Positions 1-11,487 of a DNA stretch of 64,000 nt are shown in pieces. Under the pieces are notes generated by a model. The model worked only from the letters and a program-made list of their open reading frames with translations. It had not been told where the DNA came from and made no database searches. The DNA comes from Trametes villosa. Taxonomy: Eukaryota > Basidiomycota > Agaricomycetes > Polyporales > Polyporaceae. The stretch spans positions 1,364,001-1,428,000 of the forward strand of contig PUDQ02000010.1 in the NCBI GenBank assembly GCA_002964805.2. The letters are read 5' to 3'. The number at the start of each line of letters is the position of its first letter. Position 1 is the stretch's first letter. The translations under genes and the position numbers were made by a program.

Positions 1-1154
1 TGGCACCGAAGAAGCCAGGTGCGTACCTGTACCACAGTCGCTGGTGTTTCGCACAGGCCTATCGGCGTCGGCGGAGCCAAGCCGACGCCTTCTGTATCCT
101 GATCACAACTACGGGCATCAGGAAGAGCGCGACAGGCTATGCCTGGGGACCGCTGTATAGCTGAAGGGAAGGGAAGAAGAGCGGGGCGCCTCCCGGCATG
201 TGAGGTTCTAGCGGTCCGATGACAATGTCCCTGTGTCGGCTGTCGCATGGGCGCATCTCGGGGTAATCGGGGGCGTACTTCTCGATGCGAACAATCGTCG
301 AATCGCCTGCGGGCGGATGGGCGCAGACGGTAGAGCTTGAGGCGGGCAGCCCGCGGCCGGGCCAGCCCATTCAGTCAAAGTTTGGCAGACGTACGAGTCC
401 GATCCTGAGCGGACCGCTCCCTCGCTCCGCCGCACAATCCGAGTGTTTGGGTGCGTCCCTGGCGAGCCCGGTGGAGGTGGTAGGTATCGGTCTTGTGCGC
501 ATGCGTGATGCCGGCGGCATGCCGTAGAAGACTATACACCGCGATCTTCAACGAAGATCATCTGCGGTCCCACCAGCAGTCTTCGCCGGCGCGAGCCGAG
601 GCTGGGGCGACGTCGTGCGTCTGCTGCGACCCATATCGTGTCCTGAGGAAACGATCAGCAGCTGACCCGGAGGTTATAAATGAGTTGAGCACCGCACACC
701 GGTAGCAGGCGCGCTCGATGACGAAGCGTCGACACCCACGTACTGGACGAGTATCTCGAATCCCGTAGTAGTAACTTCACAGATGGGCAACGCGAACATA
801 TCGCTCACTCTGGACGATCGTGGAAGCAGGCAGGAACAAGCTAAAGTCGAGGTCGGGAGCGGGCGCTTCCCACAAGACTTCAACCGGTTGGTATTACGTA
901 AGTAGCTCGATAAACCGGCGGCTGTAACCCCCCTTAGTGCGACGTTGAGGATGCCTAGCATAGGTCTTGTTGGTGTCATTGGTTAGTACTTAGTCTCCGT
1001 GGTGGCCATTAGCTTAGAAGGATCACATCGACTAGTTGTAGCGTCTCGGACAGCATCGGAGGATTATACATATGCTTGCAGGCGTTCGAACATTCACTCG
1101 GTCATCCACTCACTCCAGCACTGGACATACGATCCTAAATGCACCCGAGCTACT
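1..1154. other. Intergenic, no gene recognised
   Basis: Several short open frames cross this stretch on both strands, but none shows a recognisable domain or a plausible exon series. It lies downstream of the 3' end of the left ICMT-like gene. No repeat or RNA gene was seen. Confidence 0.5.
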
Positions 1155-1909
1155 CTAGTACACATATGGGAACAATCGCCACCGCACCCGCGCCGCATAC
1201 TCCTTCCACACCGCGCCGAAGTGCTCCACCAACTGCTTGTCCTCCACCGCGCATCGTCGGGAGAGCGAGAAGCCGCCGAAGAGCGCGATGAGCGGCCAGC
1301 TGTACACGACCACCGCGAACGGCGTGTGCTTGATCCCGCAGTACGGCACGTAGCCTACGTCGCCGAACTGCATCAGGTGCTCGCCGATGAGCATCAGGAT
1401 GACGCCCGTGTACGACGGGTGCCGCACGTAGGCGTACGGCCCGGACGTGACCAGCGAGTGGCTCTTCTTGATGACGACCTCGTAGGTGAAGAGCTCTCCC
1501 ATGGCCTGGTATGACCAGAGGCGGAACGAGCCGCCAGCGATGGTGAGGATGGTGCCGACGAGGAACCTGGGCGTGATCTTGAAGAGCGGCTCGAGACGGT
1601 CGGGGTTGGCGGGGCATAGTAGTGGCGCGACGGCGGGGAGCTTGTCGTGTAGCGCGAGCAGCACCGTGGAAGCGATGGTGGGAAGGACGGCGAGCTGACC
1701 GACCGGGGCGTTAGGTGGAGCTCAAACATATACATAGCTATGCGGATGCTTACCCATACCATGTACGCTAGGAAGCGCACTACCAGTTCAAATGCCTGGC
1801 CTCTGTACACCCCCTTTGCATCTTTGGGTGCACGCCGGCTAGGAGGGCTGAGTGCCTGAGTGAAGATGGCCCCTGAGACGGCGAGGAGGGCGACCTTGAA
1901 AGTGGACAT
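1155..1909 (-). CDS. ICMT-like isoprenylcysteine carboxyl methyltransferase family protein, left copy
   Basis: Two exons, complement(1754..1909) and complement(1155..1694), give a 231-residue integral membrane protein. The C-terminal half carries the ICMT/PEMT signature: GPYAYVRHPSYTG (about residues 139-151), a hydrophobic hairpin, then an acidic patch EDKQLVEHFG and a terminal VRWRLFPYVY. In this family these bind S-adenosylmethionine and the substrate carboxylate. The N-terminus (MSTFKVALLAVSG) is hydrophobic and the protein should sit in the ER membrane. Known members methylate prenylcysteine carboxyls of proteins, but basidiomycetes carry many shorter paralogues of unknown substrate, so a small-molecule carboxylate is possible (inference). 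It is transcribed divergently from the neighbouring P450. A paralogue of identical length and intron position, about 90% identical by eye, lies at 21078-21832 in inverted orientation. The start was chosen because it matches the paralogue and a clean phase-0 intron follows residue 52. Confidence 0.9.
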
Positions 1910-2956
1910 GGGTGCTTGCTGGAGTGGCGGCTGCCCGTACAAGCTCGCGGGGGTTATGGGGAAAGCTTCGAGGCGAGCGCGCGGGACTCGGACGGGTGTC
2001 CGCAACGTTGTTTCGATGCGCACCTACAAGGTTAATACTAATACTTAGTAAATACCCGGAACCTACTGATACTTGGCAGCTGCCATGACGGCGTCTTGAG
2101 GTTGCAGACCTTCCTCCGGCACGTCTAAAGAATATGAGGGCTACGGGCTAATCAGAAGCATACACTGTACATTCCCGGGGCCTGAACTTCGTCCAGCGAG
2201 CGTTCACGGGTGTACCTGCCTCAGTGCCTGCTCTGGCTGAAGCTGCCATACACGGTGGAAGGGAGCCATGCCGGGGTCCCCGAGGTCAGGTCCGTTCTAT
2301 ATATGGGGCGCTTAATTATTGGGCGCATCCCCGGTCACCCCTCTGTTGATGGCGAGTACCATGCAGGCTCTTCTTCAAGTTCCTGCAGTCTCTGGTGCAC
2401 ACCCCGCCCACGCCGTCAAGCTTCAAGCTTCATTCATTGCTACACTTCCAGCCCGCATACTCTGCTTTCACCCTGGACGCCTCAGGGAAACAGTATACTT
2501 ACTCCCACCAGCAGCGCCATATCGACGAATGTACCTTCATCCCACCCGACCCGGCTCTCGAACTGCATTTCGTGCGCAAGTTGAAGGGATACCTTGATCC
2601 GCGAAGGGTGCCGTAGAGGTGGGCCGTTAGATGCGCCCTGTTCCTCCCGCAGCGACATGGACCGCGGTCAGCATCTCGGGCCGCCGAGGCCCACAGCGCG
2701 GTGCCTCTTTAGCCCTCCAATATTGTCCGGTATCTGTCGAGCGACGGATCAGCTTCCTGAAGCTTTGATATCTGCCTATGAGACGAGATCCGACCGCAGT
2801 TCAACGCCATTGAAGAAGCAGCCAGCCGGTCTCCGCCGCACAAGGTTTGACAAGTAGCTCTTGTGCTGCTGCACCACTGCAGTATCACCGACGCTCGCAC
2901 ACTCCCCGCAAGTCTCCCAGACGCCCAGCTGGCAACACATACATTCACTCTGGGCT
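1910..2956. promoter_or_regulatory. Divergent intergenic region between ICMT-like (left) and P450 (left)
   Basis: About 1.05 kb between two divergently transcribed start codons, so it should hold both promoters. Short open frames inside show no domain. I could not align it by eye with the matching spacer of the right arm (19594-21077), so the two gene pairs may be regulated differently. Confidence 0.5.
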
Positions 2957-5176
2957 ATGATTGGCACCAGTACGCCACTCATTGCGGCAGGATGCGCGGG
3001 TGTTGTGAGTCCTCTTCAGAAAGCTGCACAGACTGGGAGGGCTTACGCGCGGCATGTAGGGCTCTTGGATGGTCTTCAGCAGATCCAAGATTCGTGGGGA
3101 CTATGCGCTACTGCTTCACATCGTGGCTAGCGCACTTCTCTACACCCTGATTCGCCTGACGAGCGGGTCCTCTCAGCCTGAGGCTCCCTCTGGGACCACT
3201 GTGAAATTAGTGTCTGTCTACACTGCTTCGCTTCTGTTCACGACCGCCGCCTACCGGCTGTCCCCATTTCACCCTCTTGCGAAGTTCCCCGGGCCGATCG
3301 TATGCAAACTGACCGGCCTCTGGTTGGCGTACATCTCGCTCACCGGCAAGCGGCCCTGGTTCCTCGACGATCTGCACGCCAAATATGGACCCTTCGTCAG
3401 AGCTGGTAAGTACGCAAACACTTGATCGGTTCCCTTCTATTCACGACAATCACAGCGCCCGATTTTGTTTCGATCAACTCCCCTTCGGCCCTCGCCGCCT
3501 ACGAAAACACCACGAAGAGCGAGCTATACCGCATAGCGGACCGCGGCGTCCAGCGCGTCTCCCTCTTCTTCAAGCCCGACTCGAAGCGGAGCCATCGGGA
3601 GCGGCGGCGGGTCTGGCACGGGCTGTTCACGACTGGGGGGTGAGCGGGGCACCAAACCTTCCGCGTACTGCGATGCTAACTTGTGCGCGTGGCACAGCTT
3701 GGCCGAAGTGCTGCCAAACGTCGAGCGCAGGACATGGCAACTGGTGCGCGCGATAGAACAGAAACTGCCAGACGGACTCATCGAGATGGACACGTTACTG
3801 GGACTGTGGGCGTTCGACGTTATGGTCTGTCCATTTATCAGATGCTCCAGCCAAGACATGCTGATCTGCGCGTGCAGGGGGACGTTGTATTTGGTGGCAT
3901 GAACGACTTCGTCAGTTGATCACCGAGTATCCACATAGCTACTAGACGCTAACTAAATCTTGAGCATGCAGGAGTTCGTCAAAAACGGTGACCCCGACGG
4001 GATCATACCCTCGAGTAAGCTCGCAACTGCGCTCATGGACAGGTACCAATCCACGCATTCCGCCTGTCCGTGCACCCTTGACCTAATATCTGTCGCATCA
4101 TCCAGTGTCGGCGTCACTCCCTGGCTGATGGATATTCTGTGGCACCTCCCCGCCACGCGCACAATGCATGCGTCGCGCGACCTGGCTACCCGCATGATGC
4201 GTACGAGAATGAAAGCGGAGCGCGCTCTGGATTCGCGCGATCTCTCGTCGTACTGGGTATGTGATCGGTCGAGAACATAGCTACTTGTTGCAGTCAGCTC
4301 ACCTCGCGAGGTGTAGATGGAGGGCGGCATACCCGAAGAAGAACTAGAGCTGGACGCAGTGGTAGCAATGGCTGCTGGTGGGGTGTTCGCTGTACTGCGC
4401 TCAAGCGAAGGCTCACGTCCGAGTGTCCACAGGCTCTGAAACGACGGCAGCGAACCTCACGTTCTGCATCTACTACCTCACCGCACACCCCGAATGTGCA
4501 CGACAGCTCAGAGAGGAGCTAGACAAGGCGTTCCCCGACTCCGCGGGCACGCTCGACGTGGACGACCTCCAGGCGCTGCCGTATCTGAACGGCGTCATTT
4601 ACGAGTCGCTGCGTCTATCCACGCCGTACTTCATGCCCCGGGAGGTCCCTGCAGGCGGCCTGCTTCTCGACGGCCGCTTCATCCCCGAAGGCACGGATGT
4701 GTCTATCGCCACGCACTCGCAGCACTTGAGCGAGGAGAACTTCTCTCCGGAGCCATCGGTGAGACATCTGTCATCTCAGAGAACGATATGTGCCTGAACT
4801 CTCTGCACAATCAGGTGTTCCGTCCCGAGCGTTGGATCCCAGGGGGGCTGGGGCCCGAGACGAAGACCAACAAGAACGTCCTCGGATCGTTCGGTTTCGG
4901 TGCGTCGCCTTCGACTCCCGCCAAGTACCTTCTGATTCTGAACCTTGCCCAGGCGACTATGCGTGCATCGGCAAGCCGCTCGCCTGGCAGGAGATGCGCC
5001 ACGCACTCGCACGGCTCGTGCTCGTGTTCGAGTTCTCCTTCCCTGGGGGTTTCGATGTCGCGAGCTTCCCGCGGGGCATGCGGAATGCGCGGTCGACGTT
5101 CTTTGACGTGCCGCTGCGCTTGCAGGTCACCCGGCGGCTCGGGGCGGGTGCAGGGCTCGAGGCCACGTACGACTAG
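2957..5176 (+). CDS. Cytochrome P450 monooxygenase, left copy
   Basis: Eleven exons (2957..3004, 3060..3405, 3456..3639, 3698..3824, 3878..3910, 3972..4042, 4106..4256, 4317..4377, 4433..4758, 4815..4899, 4953..5176) splice in frame to 551 residues, the normal size for a microsomal P450. Visible landmarks in order: hydrophobic N-terminus; proline-rich hinge LAKFPGP; I-helix AGSETT; K-helix ExxR in YESLRL; PERW; heme loop FGFGDYACIG with the axial cysteine at about residue 482. It should be an ER-anchored heme monooxygenase needing a P450 reductase; the substrate is unknown. It is divergent from the ICMT-like gene and followed on the same strand by an MFS transporter. The inverted paralogue at 17375-19593 shares the exon plan but is more diverged than the other arm genes. 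Exon 1 encodes only 16 residues; it was accepted because the paralogue starts in the same way. Confidence 0.92.
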
Positions 5177-6325
5177 CGTTTCTTCTCATCAACGGCGTCT
5201 CTTTGTAATTCCAGCCGCATCGCGCAGCGTCCGGTCAACGCTCGTTCATCTTCAAGTTGGTCGTGAAAGATGCCAACTTGGCCCATTTGTAGGTGCTCTC
5301 GATCATCTGTCGTGCGGGCTACTCGGAGCGGCCGAGAGACAAGCCTCATCTGGCAAACACTGCTCAACCATGGTCCCGCTACATGTTTCACCGGGAGCTT
5401 ATGTGGTCGAGAACTGACAGCACAGCGCTCATCTTCAACCCGCAGGTCAAGACATGACGGTCATGCGAGGTGTGTGCGCCTATCTCTAGCGGGCCGGATG
5501 CACGACGGGGCGGACCAGGCTCGCAAAGTCGTCGAAGGCGTCTCTCACGAGCGCGTTTAGGGGCAAACCTTAGTAGAACATCCCAGTCAGTGGTACACTA
5601 CGGTAAGTATAGCTCTTCTGTGTAGGCTTCCATCCCACAGTGGCATTGACGTCGTCTACTATGGCAGACACGCGTTCTCAGGCGTGACAGAGGCCAGGCG
5701 AGAGCATCCCTATCGTGCGCGGAGCACCGGTGTCATCGCGGCGGTTTCTTCGTACCGATGGTTCTGCGCCGCGCCGCCGCTGCGCTTCGATCTTCGATGC
5801 TCGTGGGGTATTGAGATGCGAGCGTCAGAGCGCGATTGCGAAGGTTGTGTGAGCGCCATGGAATGCCGGCGGGCCAATCACCGCCCGCCTATCTTAGGGG
5901 TGTTGCTCGAACGGGCGGGTCGGCAGGTCCAGGTGGGCGGTAGTTGTTCAAACGCGGGCGCGCCCTTCATTCCGAGGATGGATCTTCGGATTCCAGGTGA
6001 GAGGCCGGCATTGCGACCCGCAGCGCACGGCCCGCGGCTGCGTCTCACTGGCAGAGTCTTGTCTCCTCGTACGCCGCTGCAACTTGTGCCCGAGGACCCC
6101 GCTGACGAGGTCGCTGTGACCTATCCCCGTTCGCGCCCACATACTACAGCCCCACACCCGCGAACTCGGCCGCCACTGACGCCCATTTCATCCGCACCCT
6201 GCTGGTAAGTGACTTCATGGGCTGTGTGCACGCCACTGCCCAACATGCCTCGAAATACAGTCGAGCGTTCATACATAATCCCGTAGAAGGCTTGGTAATA
6301 TCGCAAAAGATACTCCGGCCCCACG
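5177..6325. other. Intergenic, P450 (left) to MFS (left)
   Basis: About 1.15 kb, close in length to the equivalent right-arm spacer (16255-17374), but no sequence similarity between the two was found by eye. It should contain the P450 3' end and the MFS promoter. A 174-codon frame at 5684-6208 looks compositionally random and has no domain. Confidence 0.5.
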
Positions 6326-8578
6326 ATGGACACTCCGAAAGAGGCAGACGTCTCAGAGATACAGGCTCCGCCGAACGACGAGGATACCACCCAGGCCACC
6401 GAGGGCGCGCACAAGAAGGGGCTGAAATTCTGGCTTATCGTGCTCTCGCTCTGTCTCTCTGTCTTCCTCTCTGCACTGGAGCTCACTGCCGTGTCGACTG
6501 CACTACCTGTCATTATCCATGACCTTCAAGGTGGCGACTTCGTATGGGTCGGTACAGCGTACTCGCTCGCCTCCACGGCGTTTCTGCCTCTCAGCGGAGG
6601 TGTTGCCGAGGTACAAGCACAGCTCTCGTATAATTGGTTTAGATGTTGCTGACTCGCCCTCCCAGATCTTCGGACGCCGCATCGCAATGTTCTTCTCCCT
6701 CTCAACATTCATTCTCGGGAGTGCGCTTTGTGGCGCGGCGCAGAACATGAACTGGCTCATAGCCGCTCGAGGTATGTCTAGTTCGGTGTTCCTGCGAGGG
6801 TCACGTCGCTCATATTTCTTGAAGCTGTCCAGGGCTTGGGGGGTGGAGGCATCCTCTCAGCAACGTCAATTGTCATGGCTGACCTTGTGCCGCTGAAGGA
6901 GCGCGGGGCATACAACGGTCTCATCGGAATGTGAGCATCCTCAGGACGAGTGTTCGCTAGGATAATGTAGCGTATCGCTGACATGAGTCCAGGACTTGGG
7001 CATTCTCCTCTGCTATCGGGCCGCTGGTGGGAGGCGCATTGGCCACTCAAGGACAGTGGAGATGGTTGTTCTGTAAGTCGCGGCTACCGTTCATGTCGGG
7101 CGGAGACTTACCGTGGCTTTCTTAGACCTTAACCTACCAATATGCGGCGCGGCGCTCGTTATGGTTACCGCCTTCCTGAAGCTGCCTACTCCCTCGGGGA
7201 GTTTGACGAGCAAGCTCCGTCGCATGGATTGGTTGTGAGCACAGCCGTCTACACCTGTACCCGTGCTTTCCTGATCTCTGGTCTTCGATAGCGGGAACCT
7301 GCTGGTTATGGCCTCGACAACGATCACAGTCATTGGACTCACCTGGGGAGGTGTACAATATCCCTGGACGTCTGCGCACGTCCTCGCGCCACTGATCCTC
7401 GGGCTCTGCGGCCTGATGTTCTTCTTCATATACGAGGCCCTCTGGGCACGCAACCCCATCGTGAGTAGCGTTTGGATGCTGTACATCAGGTGGCTTCTCT
7501 TACGCTTTCCGCAGGTCCCCGTGTCCCTCCTCCAGGACCGAACCAATGTCAGCGGGTAAGGCCCCCTTACCGGCGGCATCAGAGTGCATGGGCGGCGTTG
7601 ATCAAACATCTCCGCAGGTACATCCAGACCTTCATCAACCCTATCGTCGTGCTCGCCGTCGCCTGTGAGTGCGATGGGGACCCTGTGTACAGCAAAGCGG
7701 ATATTGACGGATCCATGCCCCTGCCCAGACTACCTGCCCGTGTACTACCAGGCATGCAAGGACGCGACGCCGCTCCGTTCGGCGGTCGACATGCTCGGCC
7801 TCTCGCTCTCGATGGGACCTATCGTGATCATCTCGAGTGTTTCCGTGACCGCCCTGAAGGTGTACCGTCCCCAGCACTGGCTCGGGTGGGCGGTGTTCAT
7901 GGTCGGCATGGGCGTGTTCACGATGGTGGACGCGGACGCGCCACTCGCGCACGCGGTCGGGCTGCCGCTTCTCCTCGGTGCTGGGGCCGGCATCCTATAC
8001 GGTGAGCAAACTCGCCCCGGCGGGTGTGCATAGAGACGAGATGTCTGATCCGCCCCGACGAATATGCAGCTGTTACCTACTTCCCGGTGCTTTCACCGCT
8101 GCCTGTGTCGGAGAATGCGCACGCGCTCGCCTTCTTCGCCTTCTGTCGGTCGTTCGCCGGGGTGAGCCCACCTCGATTCTGCTTGGCATGCCGCCATCCC
8201 GCTGCTTCTCGACTGACCTCTGACTTCTTGCAATGAAATCAGATCTGGGGCATCGCCATCGGCGCTTCTGTGCTGCAGAACGAGCTCTCCCGCCGGCTAC
8301 CCTCCGCCTTCCTCGCGGAACTCGGCACAGGTGTCGACCTCTCGTACTCTGCGATTCCGCAAATACCGGCCCTCTCACAGCCGCTGAAGGACGAGGTGCG
8401 GCGCGCGTTCGGGGACAGCCTCATCGTCGTGTGGCAGGTGATGCTCGGTATCCTGGGGATAGGATTTGTGGCGTCGCTGCTGATGCGCGACGTGCCCATG
8501 CATGGTGCGCTCGACGACCGGTGGACTCTGGAGGCAGGTGGGGATAGCGAGGCGGGCGCGAAAGATGAGGAGAAGTAG
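6326..8578 (+). CDS. MFS drug/metabolite efflux transporter (DHA2-like, 14 TM), left copy
   Basis: Eleven exons (6326..6610, 6666..6771, 6825..6930, 6993..7072, 7126..7234, 7292..7460, 7515..7555, 7618..7664, 7729..8001, 8070..8161, 8243..8578) splice to 547 residues, typical of 14-helix fungal exporters. A polar N-tail precedes TM1 (LIVLSLCLSVFLSALELTAV), then LPVIIHDL, the loop 2-3 motif around IFGRRIAMFF, and the motif-C-like GPLVGGALA. The last helix ends before a charged tail finishing GGDSEAGAKDEEK. Such proteins sit in the plasma membrane and export toxic or secondary metabolites by proton antiport. It follows the P450 on the same strand. The inverted copy at 13982-16254 is nearly identical in the C-terminal half; even one intron aligns. 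The substrate is not predictable; export of this cluster's product is an inference from context. Confidence 0.93.
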
Positions 8579-11487
8579 CGCGGGCGGTTACTTGGGTTGT
8601 ACATGTTAGAGCGTCTCGCCGTGTAGAGGCGTTGGGCACTTTCATTTGGATTCAGGTTGTGTACTATACGGTGGATTCTGACATTGAGAGCGTAAGCGTG
8701 GGGGAACCAAACGCGAATGCTTCATCAAGCGTAGCAAGGGTGCTATAGAGACTCAAACCGGAGGATAATCGCGGGCCGCACGTACTCACGCATCCGGAGT
8801 CCGAGCTTCGCGGTATCCCCTCTGGCTGGCTGTTTCAACCCTCGTCGTCTTCACGGGGTCGGTAACTCCAAGCCATAATGTCGAGCACATTCTGCGTGCG
8901 TTCCGGCAATGTACCCTCCCGAAACCCGTAGATACAGAAGGACCAATGCTCTACGCGAGCGCGGGGCTCACGAGGTGCCGACCGCGGTTCAAGCGTGCCG
9001 CACTCCATCATGCAAACGCAACTTGCGACATGATCGCGCGCCATGCGGGGCGCCGGAGACAGTCACACTATCAGCACGAGTATGTTATGCACGGACGCTG
9101 CCAAAAGAGTGACGGCAGTCAGCACGCACGCAGATGCCTCCGGCATGTGGTGACAATGGTCGGGTGTTTGATAGTACAGCGCTAGCTCGAGCTGAGTCCG
9201 ACTCGTGCTTCCAGGAAGCATCCCAGGCATCTCTATCAAGCTCATTGTCGATTGTCCGCCTCCGCCGGGGGGTCGACATGCTACCGGTCGGAGGCAGGAG
9301 CTTCAACTGAGGCACACACGCAGCGTCGCGTGACGGGTCTGGGGTGCGTGTTGTAAGTCAGACGTGCTTCTCAGATGCTCGCCCTGGTACCTGCCGGCGG
9401 CGGGTGTTTCTGTCCTACTGAGAAGCGCGAAGCTGATGATTAGGCGCGCCCGAGAAGCCTGAATACGATATCAGCAGGACGTGGTGGAAGCATGCGAGCG
9501 TCTGTCGCGGTGCGGTACCTTGTCCGCACTGTCAAGTTGGCTGTTTCATCCACTCCAGCTCGGTGTCACCGGGCTATAATCGTGCCAATACTGCAGGCGC
9601 AAGAAGCTGTCAGTCAACTTGAGGCTTGTGGAGTTACGCAGTCTCATACGGTTGCAGGGGAGTTGCCGAGATCGGTATGTCAGTGACATGCCGTTGAACT
9701 CATCGGTGAGCGAAGGTGCCTGGAAAGAAGCATATGTCAGAGTTATTCCGGCAAATGAGCGTCGGCCCCACTCGGGCAGGGCCCAATGGGGATAACTGCA
9801 CGCATGAGCCGCCACTCCGAGTTCCATGCGAAATGCATCCGGCCGCTTGCACGACGTCGCGGGTGCCAGTCAATTCGTCTGCGAAAGACGCCCAGGAAGG
9901 ATGGCTCTCACGCGAAGCTTGAGAGGCGCAGCGTATCCCGTCTGTTCACGACGCTGTACGCCGAAGTTCCTGGCGGAGATGAAGTCTGGGCGACATCTTG
10001 GTCTTCGCTCGGCGCATCAGGCTGCGCGGTTGTTGATATTGGCCAGGTAAGGGTGTTTTCGAGACGGTACTCGTATGTCGCGACCCCGCTGTCGATTCTA
10101 CACACGTATGGTCAGTACAGGCGTACTTCTAATGCGATGAAGAGCCTGATGATCAACTACTATCCAACGCACAGCGTTCAGCTTCTGTCCTCGCGCACAT
10201 GTGGTTGACTCGTGTCAGCAAAAAGGCGCTGCAACCACCGCGTGAGATCCAGACAACGTCGCTTTAGTTGATAGGCATTTCCAAGAGTGAGAACTCGAAA
10301 CGAGGATGAGCAGACGTAGGAGGTGTACCTGTCCACGAGGTTACAAGCACGCCGAGCCTCGGTGGCCGGTGTGGGTCCGGGCTGAGTGGCACAGGCGCTC
10401 GACTGGGATTGCTGTGCAGCTATCCTGGACGATCGTCGTCTTTCTCCTCCTCCCCCCACCCACCACGAGTCCACGACGTTGAGCACGCTTGACCACCTAT
10501 GACATCTGAGCTGCAGTGGCTGTCCATCAGCCGGCCGCAGCTGATTCTGCACGCGCTGTGTGATGGTCCTCGGCTGAACAATATGGCAGGCTTGGACCCA
10601 GGCGCTGCAGCGGGAGATCAACGACTTTTGGGCCCGGGCTTCGCGCGGTGGTATCGCGACCCCCGAATGTCACGACAGACCAATCATCCGTGCCCGCAAG
10701 CATTGCTATCACCGCGCCGGCATCAGCGCCGACCGCACTATCCGACAGGAACGCCGGTTCTCCGTAGCTAACGGCGGGACTCCGCGCCACGATCGCTGCA
10801 ACATTTCCGCACGTTTTCTGACCTACAGCGTTCTGATCCAAGCGTTGGTCTAGCCAGGCGGGGCGCACCATTGGCCGTGCATGTTTGATCAACAACACCG
10901 GGATATAGACAACTCGCGGAATGTGGAGCGCCATGGCGCTCTTGACGATCACTCAGGAGCAGCGGGAGCGGGAGGAACGTTTGATGTTTTTCCACGCACC
11001 CTCCAGGAAAGGAGGGAGGAGAAGATATCAGCCACGCGCCCGCACGAGGGGTATCAAAGATCAGCGCTTCAGCGGCTCAGGAACTGCGCCATCGCATACC
11101 TCGCCATGCGGGTCGCCGAAGCATCGACGGGTGAGTGAGTGACAGAGGGTGCATGATGACAGATGAGCTAACGGCGCCGGTGCAGCAGTCCCAACAGGGA
11201 GCCCAAGAGAGGGGCTGTGTCGCCTTGCATCTGACGGAGAAGCACGCTCTGATCAACACCGTGCTCGTGCCGCATACACGAGCTAACTTACCAAATGGCT
11301 CAGGATCCAGGTTGCCGGATACCGGGCGGCGACAAACATAAAACGTCTTCGTAAGGATATATGGCAAGCGACCTCGTCCCTGCGCCGGTTGTCCGAGACC
11401 CCATCCCAGACCGCGACCAGAGCCTGCGTTTGCCTGGTACCATACTTCCAACACTTTCCCGCTAATTCGTCAATCTCTACTGCCAAC
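8579..11487. other. Long gap between MFS (left) and the CFA-like gene, no gene recognised
   Basis: 2.9 kb with many small frames on both strands but none with a domain, a signal peptide or a convincing exon series. On the other side of the axis gene the gap to the right MFS is only 420 bp, so this asymmetric stretch is either an insertion or the remains of sequence lost from the other arm. Confidence 0.45.

Noticed and set aside
4494..5417. 307-codon open frame on plus
   Set aside because: It is an out-of-phase shadow of the P450 exons that runs through their introns; the spliced P450 explains the sequence.
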